64,000 nucleotides of DNA from Welwitschia mirabilis (Eukaryota > Gnetophyta > Gnetopsida > Welwitschiales), in contig JBOZIK010000001.1 of NCBI GenBank assembly GCA_051453625.1, positions 230,297,169-230,361,168 on the forward strand, read 5' to 3'. The notes beneath the pieces are model-generated. The model saw only the letters and a list, made by a program, of their open reading frames with translations. It did no database searches and was not told where the DNA came from. Within the stretch, counting starts at the first letter, position 1; each line of letters opens with the position of its first letter. Positions 1 through 12,188 of this stretch are shown piece after piece. The translations under genes and the position numbers were made by a program.

Positions 1-1379
1 AAAAATGAATCAAATAGTTTAAAGATGTAGTTGCTAAAAATACAAATTTCCTTTTCTATTTGTATTTTTAAATCAATCTTTTATATCCTTCTCTTTTACA
101 AATGTGTTGTTTTAAAAGATTGACTTCATTTCTCTATTGAACGTTTCCCTTCCTTACATTTTGACCATTCTTGATATGTTAAGCATGTGAGGAGATTTAT
201 CAAAAATCAAAATCAGAGTCTATTTTTAATTTTCCATTAATATAAGGCCATATTTTCTTATGTGAATTTGTATGCATCTCTTCTTTTGTGTAATGATCCT
301 TTCTCTCACTAGTATTCTTTCTCTTACACAATGCTCTTATATAGTGCTTCTTCTCCTCTAATGAAACCTTTACTCTTTGTGCAGTGCACCAACCAAGCCT
401 TGCTATTATCATTTGATGGTATTATCATATCATCTCAACTATTTTATTTAGATAAGAAAAGGAAGAAATAGTATAAACCTATAAACTAGAGGTTCAAACC
501 TAAGGAGTGCTTAGTGGGCTAATTAATAGGGCCAATTTCATAAGGCGAGAGCATTAAATTTTTATAACTTACCTATTAAATAAGACATGTAATTGATCCA
601 TTTAAAATGTTTCAAACAACGAGATTAGGCCTCGCTAAAAGAATATAGTAAATATTAGTGAATTATGCCAACTATATTAATTCTTATGATGATAGAAAAA
701 TATTACCTTTTTTAAATTATAGCCATAATACTTAATCTATATAATATGGAATGGATACAAGACTCCTATGTTCAAAAATATAAAGAAAACAATAATTACT
801 ACTTCTTCAGTACATATAAGTTAGCTCTCATAGTAAATTATTATGAAATTTTACACTAAGAAATCTAATATACCTATTTTCATTTATTAACTCTTACTAG
901 TTATACTTGTTATCTATTATCCTCATGAAAAATAGATGTTAGAAGACCCTTTAATACATCTTTCTGAGATTGGAAATTTTTTTTAGATGTGACAATAATT
1001 TTCCTCTTATCTAAATGGTCAATATAAATGAATATACTTTGGATTCATGTTTAATTTGGGGGATAAACTTGGTTTCTATAACTAAACAATCTGATTATTA
1101 CATTTTGGTATCAAACCATCAAGTTTGAAGACGTTCATTTGTATTAAATTTGGGGTCTTACAATGTTCCTATAAGTAATTTCAACACATAATAACCTATA
1201 AAAACTCTAAAATACTATCTTTAACTATAATGTCTAAGAATATCATGTGTATTATTCAACCTTTAAACGTCAATAGAAAAGGCATTAAGCCTATAATTAT
1301 CTAACTATTATTACACTTTTATGATTTTAAATTAAAAGATCTTTAGTTTCATTTGAAATAATTTGAGTGTGTTTTTATC
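1..1379. other. Unassigned left flank of the Athila-type backbone
   Basis: No gene is recognisable here. A 70-codon minus-strand frame at 200-412 matches nothing I know. At 1106-1120 a TGGTATCA-type string follows TTACA, resembling an LTR end plus tRNA-iMet primer site, with one base missing from the canonical site. It could be a remnant of an older element or chance. By position the region should hold the leader and 5' LTR of the Athila-type element whose gag begins to be readable near 1380, but I could not match it by eye to the 3' LTR at 49382. Confidence 0.3.
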
Positions 1380-1791
1380 CTTGTTCCTGAATATTCCAAT
1401 ACTTTAAATGCCCTTAGATTAATTTATTTCCATTTTCCCTCAAGAAGAAAGTAAAGTCTTAATTGTACACATTCAAACCTATTTCTATCATTATATGAGT
1501 TAACCTCAACTAAGTTCTCATTAAGTAGTAGTTTCTTAGATATAAAATAAATGTCCTTAGAAGAGAAATCATAAATTTTTAATAAAGGAACCATGATTCA
1601 TTTTTCTAAACTCTAGAAAATTTCAAAGATCTACTCCTCAAGTGTCCCTAACATAGTTTCAAGTAGTCTAGAGTTATAAATTTATTTTATAAAATTCTTT
1701 CTTTAAACTATAGGCAACTTATAGAGATGATGTGTAGGAGAAGTTTCTTAAAATTTAAGATAGATGAATCTTAGGAATTTTTGAAAACCAT
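1380..1791 (+). pseudogene. Outer Athila gag, N-terminal part
   Basis: Broken frames read as an Athila-type Gag capsid region. Around 1610-1650 the frame gives ENFKDLLLKCP, and around 1720-1760 it gives YRQLIEMMCRRSFL, both at the places expected for the capsid of Athila/Tat Gag. Several stops and a frame change are present. The frame runs to the E1 insertion and resumes at 12189 with LYENLKN and DKPSES, so E1 landed inside this gene. Gag would have packaged element RNA in cytoplasmic particles. This copy cannot make protein. Confidence 0.55.
1787..1791. repeat. Target-site duplication of E1, left copy (ACCAT)
   Basis: The five bases before the E1 5' LTR are ACCAT. The five after the 3' LTR (12184-12188) are ACCTT, so four of five match, as expected for an old insertion. 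Confidence 0.6.
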
Positions 1792-2971
1792 TGTTGTTTT
1801 GTGAATTTGTAGGATTTTGATGGGATATTTTGAGTACTTTTGTAAGATATCTATATAGGTTTAGATGAAATTTTAATGATTATGGAGAACTGATGGGCTG
1901 ATCATTGAAACATGAGATTCTTAACATATTTGAAGGCATTTCAGGCATATTCTAATACTTTGTATTTTAAAGGAAAGATCAATAATGCAGAGATTCATTT
2001 CTCTTAATTTGAAAAGATAAAAAGGCTTATCATCCCATATGTCATTTCTATAATAGTTAAGATAATAGTACTATTAACATGAACTAAATCTATAGAGTTG
2101 ACTATGAGGTTAAAGTTGTTGACTTACCTTTTTTTGCAAAGTATCATCTGTAGTATCATCTCCATGACAGATAGGACAAAAACTATTTTGTATGGATGGA
2201 GGTGAATTATCTTTGTAATTGGGTCATTATGCCCATGTGAGTTGCTATGATTTCTTCTTTGACTTCTAGGGTCTTACCTCTAGAACTTCAATGTAAAAAT
2301 ATAAATATCCCCTTTTGCCTTTACTTTCATTTCCATATTTTAGAGCTGATATTCTTATGATGGAATATTAAAGGACAAGAAATCCATCCATTATCTATAT
2401 AGAGAAGATTTTCTTGGTGTTGGGCTGAGTATTCTCCATCAAGATGTTGCTACTTTGTTTATAACTAGATGTTAATTAATGATTAATACAAGAACTCTAT
2501 TTACTTTTAATGTGTGAATAACCCTCATGGTTTACATTGGGTATGATTTCATAACAACTTTATAGTTTATCTAGATCAAGAGGGTAATATTTAATAAGGT
2601 TAACATTGTTAGTTTATATTTTCATTTATTTTATATCCATAATTGCATATTCTACTTGAAGTATCTTATAGCCTATGTTTGTTAGGATTAAGTGATAGTT
2701 TCCTTAATTAATCTAAGTTATAAAGACTAATCTTAGTAACAAAAAGATTAGTAGTTAAATAAGTCCATCATTCATTCCATTTTCATTCATTATCATTCTT
2801 CTTACATTATATTTACATTGCTCTTTATTTCATTTAAAGAAGAAAAACTAAAAATAATTTGTTAAAATCAATTCTCTAACTTATAGTATAGTTCCTTCAA
2901 TGGATTATCGCATTTGATTAACTCTTGTCTATATTAGTGTGTGTCTATCTACATAAATTCACACCATAACA
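1792..2971 (+). repeat. E1 5' LTR
   Basis: It begins TGTTG and ends TAACA, and aligns over its length with 10992-12183, including the shared strings GTAGGATTTTGATGG near the start and CATAAATTCACAC at the end. The two copies have diverged through many substitutions and small indels, so insertion was not recent. The same LTR family occurs on the minus strand at 30024, 38041, 39872 and 44264. Confidence 0.85.
2300..2307 (+). promoter_or_regulatory. Candidate TATA box in the E1 5' LTR
   Basis: TATAAATA is conserved in the 3' LTR at 11468-11475 within a well-aligned block, at a plausible place for the U3/R promoter. Function is inferred from conservation and position only. Confidence 0.45.
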
Positions 2972-2972
2972 T

Positions 2973-2992
2973 TTTTATTCCATTATTGAAGA
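2973..2992 (+). promoter_or_regulatory. Degenerate primer-binding site (tRNA-Asp type) of E1
   Basis: Just after the 5' LTR, TTTTATTCCATTATTGAAGA aligns without gaps to the complement of the plant tRNA-Asp 3' end. About half of the positions are identical and nearly all differences are transitions. It would have primed minus-strand cDNA synthesis. The better-preserved versions at 52600 and 55006 support the reading. Confidence 0.5.
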
Positions 2993-3615
2993 ACGTCATA
3001 ATAAGCTATAGGATTGTCACTATCTAAATAAGTGCCTTGGATTTTGGTTCAGGTTATTTATTTGAAATAATACTATATTTTTATTCTAGTTAAGTAGGTT
3101 TTCTACAAATTTTATTTTTCATAGCTTAATAAGTACTATCATTCTTGCTATTATCCCCATAATAAGGTGGATGATGACCTAATTTTCTACTTAAAGAAAT
3201 TTTCTCTGATTTTGATAATTCTCTATTTTTCTGATTGTCATTCCTTCTATCGTCTCCATAATTAAGTGGATGATTGTTACTTGTTGTTTATTTTGATTTT
3301 TTTTTTCTTATCTGAAGTATACAAGGACAAGGTGAATTCCAGTAAAAAGATGAAATATTAAAGAGATCAAAACTTAACTAAGGAAAATATTAGAGAAGGA
3401 TTATTTACTTCAAGTAAAATCTGGGTATGCACACCCTAGGTACACAAATTCCAAAAATTGAAGAAGAAGACTTTTCTACTTTTATTATCTCAAAGTTAAA
3501 TTTTTTAAAATAAATTATAAAAATAATAGCATAGAAGAAGAGAACGTCATTATTTTCATCTATGTCAAAATCATCAAAAAAATAAAATAAAGTTACTTTG
3601 TTTAGTACATTAATC
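2993..3615 (+). other. E1 untranslated leader
   Basis: There is no readable frame. The string CTTGGATTTTGGTT at about 3045 is shared with the E2 leader next to its primer site (near 44190-44215, minus strand). A short conserved CCTAGGTACACAA string at about 3432 also has its counterpart in E2 at about 43700. Confidence 0.5.
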
Positions 3616-4930
3616 ATGATAGGAACTTTGACTTCAAATGCACATGCTATGCTTAGAGAATTAATTATTAATATAAAACATGAAATCTAAAATAATTTTG
3701 ATTTACCTTTTGCTAGTGATGTAAAATTAAGAAACTTGAGGCATATCCAACATTTTTGGGGAAACCTAAAGAGGACCCTTTTTAACATCTAGCCAATATC
3801 GAATAACTTGTACTTACCTCAGGGAATGAAAAGAAACATATTAGTGATCATGCTTAGATGGTTATCCTTTTAATCACACTTAGAGGAAAAGTTAAACTTT
3901 GGCATAGAACCATTCCATAAAAGAGTCTTAAATTATATATTCAAGTGTAAGAAGTTTTTATTAAATGATTTTTTAGTAAAATTACCATGAGAAAAAGAAA
4001 GAAGAAAGTTACTAGCTTCTAACAGCAACCTCTAGAGGATTATGCCATAACTTATGAGTGTTTCATCATAGCTATCTATTCCAATCTTATTTATGAATTT
4101 TGTAAAGAGGAATTGATATAATAATTCTACAAGAAATTAACTAGTTAAATTAGACAACTTATAGGATTTTCTTGTGATGGCAACTTGATGAACATAACTT
4201 TAAATGATGCATGGAATTTGTTAGAAATTCTAGTAAAAATAGGTTAAACTTAGCCAAGATCCACTTCTAAGAGAAATTGAATTGTAGACTAAATCATAAA
4301 AGATTTAAAGGAAGTAAAACATGATTAGGAAGACTAGAAAGTGATTTAACTAATATAATTAATTATTTTACTACCACTTTGGAGAATTACACTGAAATCA
4401 TAGTTAATGCAAAGGTAGTAAAAGAGAAAAACAAAACTCTAATAGGTGATATATATTAAGACAACTCTCATCTAACTAGAGAGTGCCCTTTATTGCCAAA
4501 TTGCAAAGAAAGGATGTTTGAGTAAGTGTATGCATTTAATTAAAATACACTTAACTTTAAAAGCTAATCACAATTTCAACAAATATTATGTGGAAAATCA
4601 CATTGGAAACCTTTTAAGAATAGACTCAAAAAATTAAAATTTCAATTAAATAACTTTAACCTTTAAACAAATCAAAATGATTCACTTAGAGATTCAATAG
4701 AAGAATTAAAAAATATGCAATAAAAGATCAATAATAATATTGAGAACTTAGTAAATGTGTTTCAATAAAAAATGTTAGCCAATCAAAAACCACAAGAATC
4801 TCTTGCATCTCAACTTTTATCCAACCTAAATAAAGTCAAGAAAGATTTGAAGGTTATAATAAGAGGTGGAAATGATACAACAACTTCTACCCATGAGGCT
4901 TTAACTTCCAAAAATAATTAAAAATTATGA
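3616..4930 (+). pseudogene. E1 gag remnant
   Basis: The likely start is the ATG at 3616, giving MIGTLTSNAHAMLRELI, with a similar opening in E2. The capsid region then runs with several stops and frame changes. At 4445-4486 a zinc-knuckle remnant keeps the spacing but only the last two ligands: DNSHLTREC preserves His-x4-Cys while the upstream cysteines are replaced by Gly and Tyr. Downstream is a lysine- and glutamate-rich linker leading into protease. Gag would have formed the particle and bound RNA. This copy is not translatable. Confidence 0.7.
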
Positions 4931-5239
4931 AAGAAGATGATGAAGAAATATTAGACACATATAAATTTACTTCAATATTAAATGCTAAACCCACTACTAA
5001 AAATTCTTGACAAGAAAACAAAGAGAAGAAACCATTTATTTCTTGAATTGATAGGTTAAATATAAATCCTACTTATGATAAGCACTTGAATGCTGTAATA
5101 TAGGAAGTAAACATTAACTTATCTTTTTGAAAAATCTTGCAAAAAAAATCCTAAATATGTTGAGTTGTGGAAAGACCTAGTTAAAATAAAACAAAAATGT
5201 ACCATTACTAAGGCCTTCCTTGCTCAATATATTTCCAAA

Positions 5240-5706
5240 TTAGTCATGAAAAAGTGTTCTAAGTTCAAGGAACCTAGTGCAACAATAGTGAGAGTTACTT
5301 TTGAAGGAAATAGAAAAATTTAAAAATCCTTAGTTAACATAGGAGTAAGTGAAAACATCATGCCTCTTCACATATGTAAAAGATTCAGGTTGGAAAATAG
5401 AGTGGAACATACATGAATTATCTTGGAATTAGCTGATACTTCAATTATGAAATCCTTGGAATTATTAATGACTTAGTTATCCAAATATAAGAATCTTTCT
5501 ACCTCATAGATGTGGTTATCATTAAAGTAGAACATGACAGAGGCTATCCACTACTCTTAGGAAGAGCCTTTTGTGCAACTGTTCACTGTATCATTAACAT
5601 ACAAACTGAAACAATGGAATGTCACATAAGCAATAAGAAGTTCATCATTAGATTTTTTAATGCTGATGAAAATAAAATAGGAAATGAGTATAACTTAAAT
5701 CAATAA
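5240..5706 (+). pseudogene. E1 aspartic protease remnant
   Basis: The active-site block reads LVNIGVSENIMPL, where a retroviral-type aspartic protease needs Asp-Thr/Leu-Gly. The catalytic Asp is Asn (codon 5336-5338). The C-terminal half is unusually intact: an open frame from 5512 gives YPLLLGRAFCAT, the expected flap-to-C-terminal block with the LGR motif. The enzyme would have cut Gag-Pol. It lies between gag and RT as in other Ty3/gypsy elements. The same Asp-to-Asn change is seen in E2. Confidence 0.75.
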
Positions 5707-6159
5707 CTTAAACTAGCCTTATATTTACAGCATCACCCAATTAATGAGAGATTGATAATGCTTTATGAATCAACTTTATATGATGATCTAATTGAAATAC
5801 ACTCTCTTGAGCATGGAGGGTATCATCCCTGTTGTCATTTTCATGATAGTTTGAAATAATATTCATTAATGGCAATTTAGTAACAAAACTAAAAAGTTCC
5901 AACTTAGAACTAAAAGAGTTCCTCAAATGTATGAAATACATTTTGATATCCAATAATCTAAAGAAGTATTTAATAATAAGTAATCTTGCTCCTCAATAGG
6001 AATCTAACTTGGTATTACTTTTGACTTCTAAGGAAAATTCTTTTTCTTAGATCCACAAATACTTAGCTGTCATTCCTTCTTCCATAATTCAACAAAAAAT
6101 CTAACTTGATGATAATACTAAACTAGTTAAGAAACCTTAATGAAGTTTGAACCCAACCA

Positions 6160-6790
6160 TTAAGCAAGTATTCAAAGACGAAATTATTAAATTTATAAAT
6201 ACTGGGATCATTTATGCTATATCGAATAGTGAGTGGATTAACCCCTTGTTAGTAGTTCCTAAAAAGGGTGGAAAATGGAGAATTTTCATTAATTTTTGAA
6301 AACTTAATAAGATCACTAAAAAGAATCATTATCCTTTACCCTTTCTTAATCAAGTACTTGATAGAATCCAATGATACTCCTACTATTGTTTTATTGATGA
6401 CTATAGTAGCTATGATCGAGTTTTCATAGCAAGTAAAGACCAAGGAAAAAAACTTTTCCTCTTTCTTTGGAACTTTTGCATTTAGAAGAATGCCTTTTAT
6501 AATTTGCAATTCCTGAAGAAAGTTTCAATGAATAATGATGGGTATCTTTTTTAACATGACAAAGGACTCTATTGAAATATTTATGAATGAATTCTCCATC
6601 TTTAATGAAACTTTTAAACAAATCATAGTAAGATTAGAGAAAGTATTAAATTGATATATAGAGAGTGGTTTACACTTTATTTGGGAAAAGAGTTCCTTTC
6701 TTGTTAATAATGGAATTGTTTTAGGTCACTACATTTCTAATGAAGGGATCAATATGGGCCTACAAATATCATTAAAAACTTTAACCCTAT
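6160..6790 (+). pseudogene. E1 reverse transcriptase remnant
   Basis: Conserved RT blocks appear in order: TGIIYAISNSEWINPLLVV, PKKGGKW, KNHYPLPF and SYYCFIDDYSSYD, then the catalytic block at about 6570-6600 as FMNEFSIF, where FMDD is expected. The first catalytic Asp of the pair is Asn and the second is Glu. Stops and a frame change are present between 6400 and 6680. RT would have copied element RNA to cDNA. The equivalent E2 gene is split by element N a few codons upstream of this motif. Confidence 0.8.
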
Positions 6791-7330
6791 AACTAATGTT
6801 AAATAAATTAGATCATTCCTTAGTGATAATGGCCTCTATCATTTTTTTATTTAAGATTATGCTAAGGTTTATAAATCCCTTTACTCATTTCTTGAAAAAG
6901 AAGCTAAATTTGATTCAAATGATTCATGTCAACTTTCTTTTGAAACACTTAAGGATAAAATTTATTATGAACTTATTATTATGGGTCCTAATTGGATTAA
7001 GGATTTTATCATCATGTCTGATGTGAGCAACATTTTTGTGTCTATGGTTCTTAGCCAAAAATGTAAAAATGATTTTAAAGTTATATCTTATCTTAGTAAA
7101 ACTTTGTTTAAGGCCCAATCCAACTATACTACTATTAAAAGGGAAATTCTTACCATCATCATTTTCCTTCATCAGCTTAGATACTACCTTTTTTATTTTT
7201 ATATTAATTTCATACCAATCATGTAGCTATATGTTATCTTATGATTAAGAAAGATTCTAATGCTATACTTATTAGGTGAATCCTTATCATACAAGAATTC
7301 AATGTTACCATTATCGACAAGGCTAGAAGA
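6791..7330 (+). pseudogene. E1 RNase H remnant
   Basis: An open stretch of about 80 codons from 6981 gives GPNWIKDFIIMSDVSN, with the Asp of the Ty3/gypsy RNase H first motif present. SYLSKTLFKAQSNYTTIKRE follows, the typical alpha-helical block before the next catalytic Glu. RNase H would have degraded the RNA strand during cDNA synthesis. It joins directly to RT upstream and to integrase downstream. The frame closes with stops after 7225. Confidence 0.75.
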
Positions 7331-7467
7331 CATAATAGTCTTATAGATCACTTATCTCAACTCTTTTGTTCTTATGATGAACTACCCATAAATGACTTCT
7401 TTCCAGATGAATAACTATTTGTTGTTAAGTAACTTTATGCTATCTATTATACTCATCTTGCTCCTTG

Positions 7468-8650
7468 GTATGCTAACATTGTGAACTACCTTGTTAATCC
7501 AAAAACACTTGAGAATTAGAACCATAACTAATAAAAATCTTTTCTCTATAGGATTGGTAATTATGAGTGGAATAAACCCCATATTTACTAAAAATGCAAA
7601 GATCAAATCATGTGTAAACATGTGCTTGAATGGGAAAAACGAGATATCCTTAACCTTTATCATGGTGGAATATGTGCGAAACATTTTAGTGGCTAAAGAA
7701 CTATAATAAAAATTCTTCACTTTAGTTTTTATTAGCCTACCCTTTTACAATATACTTTTGACTTTGCTAGAAGGTGTGATACTTGTCAATGCTATGGTAG
7801 TCTAACTTATTCTCAAGATATACCCCTTAAACCTATGCTTTAATGTGAATCTTTTTGTTATTGGGGGATTGACTTTATGTTACCAAGTGGATTGAAGCTT
7901 TTCCTACTACCAAGAATGATACCCAGACTATTTGTAATTTTGTCCAAACTTATATATTTTAATTTTTTGTTTCTCTAGAATCATTATTAGTGACTAAGAA
8001 ACTCATTTTATCAATTACATTTTTAGAAAACCTTTTTTATCCATTGGAATTAAACATAGAATTAAATGTACTTATCATTCACAAACTAATGGACAAGTCA
8101 AAAATTCAAATAGGAAAATTAAAAAGATTCTTGAAAAATTAGTCTCTATCAATAAGAAAACTTAGGCTTCTAAACTTAACGATGTTTTATGAACTTACCA
8201 TACTACTTGACGAAACTCTCTAAGATTTTTACCTTATATGAAAAGGTTTATGTCTTGTTAGTTAATATTTGCTATAACTCTTATCAATTAATCCATCAAC
8301 TTAACTTCTGAGCTTAAATGGAAATCTTAAGACTTTATTATTGCAACTTGACTATTTAGATGAAAAACATACCTATGTTATACATTTTTAACTCATTCAT
8401 AAATCCTAAACTAAGTTTAAACATGATAATAGGATAATAAATAAGAAATTTGGACTAGGTTAATCAGTTCTTTTATTTAATACTTAAGCACATCTTTTAC
8501 ACAATAAGTTAACCTCTAAATGATTAGGTCCTTATCATATAGAAAAAGTACATCTTAATGGCTCAGTTAAAATCTCCAAATCAAACACTAAGGAAATTTG
8601 GAAAGTTAATGGATAAAGCCTTAAAATTTATGAATCATCTATCAATTAAA
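7468..8650 (+). pseudogene. E1 integrase remnant with GPY/F module
   Basis: The zinc-binding N-terminus keeps YHGGICAKHFSG (two His) and RRCDTCQCYG (two Cys). In the DDE core the first Asp is present in WGIDFM (about 7865-7880). About 20-25 codons are then missing and the frame shifts before TKWIEAF. The second Asp is present in IIISD, and the catalytic Glu is Lys in TNGQVKNSNRKIKKILEK. The C-terminal GPY/F module is seen as LGPYHIEKVHLNGSVKISK near 8525-8585. There is no chromodomain. Integrase would have inserted the cDNA. The internal deletion and Glu-to-Lys change make it inactive. Confidence 0.8.
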
Positions 8651-10991
8651 TCTTCAACATGATAGAAGCATTTATCTTAGAATCCCCTCTCAATGAGGAA
8701 GACTTTCCTTCTACAATTATCTAAATTCTTTCTTAAATAATTCCTTGGGTAGACATCATGCTATCACTTGAACATTTTTAACTTAAGTTATGTATTAATT
8801 TATGAAGTTATCATGATTAGTAATATTTTACTTAGGAATTTCAAAGTGATAAGATTGGATTAATACAATGTTAAAACATTCATATGTCAATATACTTCAT
8901 TTGGAAGGAAGATGTCTTGGTTCTTTTATTCTCTTTTAATGTTGTGCATATATAGTTATTTGCACATGCTCTTACTTATTTCTCATCTTATTACTTCACT
9001 CTTATATTTACAAGTACTTGGTATGTGAAATTTTTTTCTTTTCACTTCAAAAAATAAGGAATAAATAAATAAATAAATTTAAAAAAGGGAAAAGAAAGAA
9101 ATAAAAGTACCTATCTTTTTCTTACATAAACTATGATGTCCTACCACAAGCACACCAAGGAAAATTTTACCAAGAGGGGCCTTTGGTAGTGTGATATGGT
9201 AGTTGTGGGAACTCCACTAGGGGGTCAATTGGCCATGCTATGTAGGTTCTTACTCCTCTAACAGTGGTTACAATCTCCTCATCATCGACAAATAACTTTT
9301 TATTTAGAGGCTATAAGATTAGTGATTCCCCTAGTATTATTGAAGGTCTTGCTTATTTTTTAGACTAATTTTCCATATAGTACTTTCATATGATCATTCT
9401 ACTTTTTTAGATTCTATTGTTTTTTGGTATCTGAGTTAGTAATTTCATGTTTGAATAGCCTTTGATCTTATCATTTATTGTTTGAAAACATTAAATATAC
9501 TTGACATCATCATAATCATTGTCTATTTGAATGGTACTTTATGATTTTTTACATACTATCAAACATATTAATTAGGTGATTTTATGATTTTTACTAAGTA
9601 AATTTCTTAGATTAGAATTTATGATAGGTAAACAATCTTCTTTATGTTCCTAGTTGTTCATTTTTATTTACATTTTACTTTAGTTATTTTATTAGGTTTT
9701 TTAAAGTTATTTTGATACTTTTCAATATAATATTTTGGATCTGATCATTCAGTAGTTTCTTGTTGATATTACTTGTATATTTTATTCATATGGGTTGTTT
9801 TTCTTTTAGCACTTTTTGATATATGACAATGATACTTTCTTTTTTGAGTTTAGACTTCCTACTTTTACATGCTTAGTGAGTTTGAACATGTTTGAGGATT
9901 TTGTTTTCTAAGCATTGCTTCTTTCCTCTTAGTGCATTATTATGATCCTATTCTTTTTTTCTTAAGTACTTTTCAAATTCATCCTTTTTCATCATGATCA
10001 TTACTTTTTAGGATGATTCTTCCCTTTTAACCATCTGTCTAACTTTCTAATGATTTTTTGATCCTTGACTATTACTACCCTTACTTATCTAATCTTTTCT
10101 GGTCTTTACTATTTTCCAAAAATCTCCTTTGATGAGCGTCATTACATGTTTGTCATCCAGACGATGAGGAAGATGAAAATAATATTTTGGGCACTATTAT
10201 AATCTGGGACATATTGGTTTACCTATGGGGTAGAGGAGGGGTTAGGAAGCAGGACATCTTTCTGAGCTACTTCTAAGATATTAAGCAAAAGTTTTAGTCT
10301 TAAGTATCATTTTTAAGCTTTTATAATACATACTTATGATGCAATTGTTTGGATATGATTTCATATTACTTGTATAATTTTCATCATGAACATTATCTAA
10401 TAAATTATAGTAGCACAATTACAGAGTTTTCCTATAGGTATGATTCAAAACATTTAGAAGATAATGAATAAGGAGAGTAATATTATGATTATTCTCTATA
10501 TTTCATCCCTTGCATATTGTTCTTTTAACTCTTTAATTCATTCATACATATCATTTTTAGTTATTACTACTTTGATTATGTATACATATTATCATTTTTT
10601 GGATTGTCATTATTATACCTTATGATGGTTATTATGTATAACATTAAATCATTATCTTGTGATGTGTTAAGTGTTTCAAGAAGAGGGCTAATAAAGATTT
10701 TAGTACTTAGATTTTTCTAATAATCATGTTATAGGTATCTAACTTTCATTCTGATTTTACATGTACTATCATCTCCTTTGTCATCTAGATGATAGATAGA
10801 TTGACATATCTATTATGCATCCTATATAGTTATAATGTTAGTTAATTTATTTTTAATGTTTATTCTTGCATGATAAATATTTTTAAGCTTAATTTACATT
10901 TTTCTAGCTTATGATTATTTTAGTCAAATTGGCTCGCAATATTGTTGATCACTTTCTTTGTTAAGAACTGACAAGACTAATTAGAGGGCTG
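8651..10991 (+). other. E1 post-integrase non-coding tail
   Basis: This is a 2.3 kb stretch between the integrase end and the 3' LTR without a convincing frame. The block 9130-9700 is clearly homologous to the tail of E2 (minus strand, about 34300-34890) and to 39387-39771 inside element N. The block contains TGGGAACT, then GTTCTTACTCC, and a TTAGACT string about 150 bases later. Further on, palindromic GTCATC-type motifs appear at 10152 and 10780. No polypurine tract is obvious next to the 3' LTR; TTAGAGGGC (10981-10989) is the best remnant. Confidence 0.6.
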
Positions 10992-12183
10992 TGTTGTGAT
11001 TCTAATTTGTAGGATTTTGATGGGGTATTTCAACTACTTTTGTAGGACATTTATATATTTTTTTAGATTTAATTCTAATTATTATGAAGAATTGATGGAA
11101 TGATCACTGGAACATGAAATTCTTAGCATATTTGAAGGCATTTTAAGCATATTCTAATACTTCCTATTTTAAATAAAGATCAATAAATGTAGAAGACTAA
11201 TTTCTCTTAAGATAAATAGATGATAGTCAACATGAAAGTACTACTAACATGGACTAAAGCTGTGGAGTTAACTATAGAGCTTGAAGCTGATAACTCATTT
11301 CTTATTATGAAATGTCATCCCTAGTATTATCTCCACGATAAACAAGATAACTATTTTATATGAACAAAAGTGAATTATCTTTTTAAGGGAATCATGTGAA
11401 CCATGTGAGTTGCTAGTGTTTATTCTCTAACTTCTAGGGTTTTTATTCTAGAACTTTAATGTAAAAATATAAATACCCCTCTTTATCTTTACCTTTATTT
11501 TCATTTTTTGTACCTAGCATTCTTGTGTTAAAAAATTAAAGAATAATAGGTCCATCCATTAACTATAAAGAGATGATTTCCTTAGTATTGAGTTGAGTAT
11601 CCTCCATTGAGGTGCTGCTACTTTGTTTATAAGTGGATGATAGTTAATTAATAATATAAGAACTATTTTTACAGTTATTATGTAAACCTCTATTATGGTC
11701 TACATTGGTTATGATTCTATGACAGCTTTATAGTTGATCTAGATGATGAGGGTAACAAGGTTGATATTATTAGTTTAGATTTTCATTCATTTCATGTTGC
11801 ATTTCCATAATTTCATATTTTATTTGATGTAGATTATAGCTTATGTTGGTTAGGATTAAGTGATAGTTTTTTAATTTATCTAAGTTATAAGGACTAATCT
11901 TAATGACAACAAGATTAGTAGTTAAATAGATTCATCATTTATTGCACTTGTATCCATCATCATTCATCTTGCATTGCATTTACATTATTCTTTATTTCAT
12001 TTACTAAAAGGAAAAATACTAAAAATACTTTATTGAAATTCTTTAACTTCTAGTTTAGTGCCTTTAACAAAGTACAACATTTGAGTTAACTCCTATCTAT
12101 ACTAGTGTGTGCTTTTCTACAAGTATTATGATTTGCAACTTTTACCTATGGACTTAAAAATTGCATAAATTCACACTGCAACA
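10992..12183 (+). repeat. E1 3' LTR
   Basis: It starts TGTTG and ends CAACA, a perfect 5-base inverted terminal repeat, and aligns with 1792-2971. It keeps TATAAATA at 11468-11475. An extra stretch of about 40 bases near 12120-12160 is absent from the 5' copy, or was deleted there. Confidence 0.85.
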
Positions 12184-12188
12184 ACCTT
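12184..12188. repeat. Target-site duplication of E1, right copy (ACCTT)
   Basis: This is the partner of 1787-1791, with one mismatch. Confidence 0.6.

Larger units (their letters stand above)
1792..12183 (+). mobile_element. E1: full-length degenerate Ty3/gypsy element
   Basis: Two related LTRs (1792-2971 and 10992-12183) flank a leader with a tRNA-Asp-type primer site, then gag, protease, RT, RNase H and integrase in that order, then a 2.3 kb non-coding tail. This domain order is diagnostic for Ty3/gypsy. The tRNA-Asp primer site and long post-integrase tail fit the non-chromoviral Athila/Tat branch. The RT lacks the extra segment seen between the KKGG motif and the next block in the outer Athila copy, so E1 is a separate family. 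E2 and N belong to the same family. The element sits inside the outer Athila gag. All genes carry many stops, so it is dead and old. Confidence 0.85.

Noticed and set aside
7415-7720. 101-codon minus-strand frame, and its counterpart at 36991-37248 on +
   Set aside because: Antisense of the E1 and E2 integrase N-terminal region; the sense strand carries the recognisable zinc motif.
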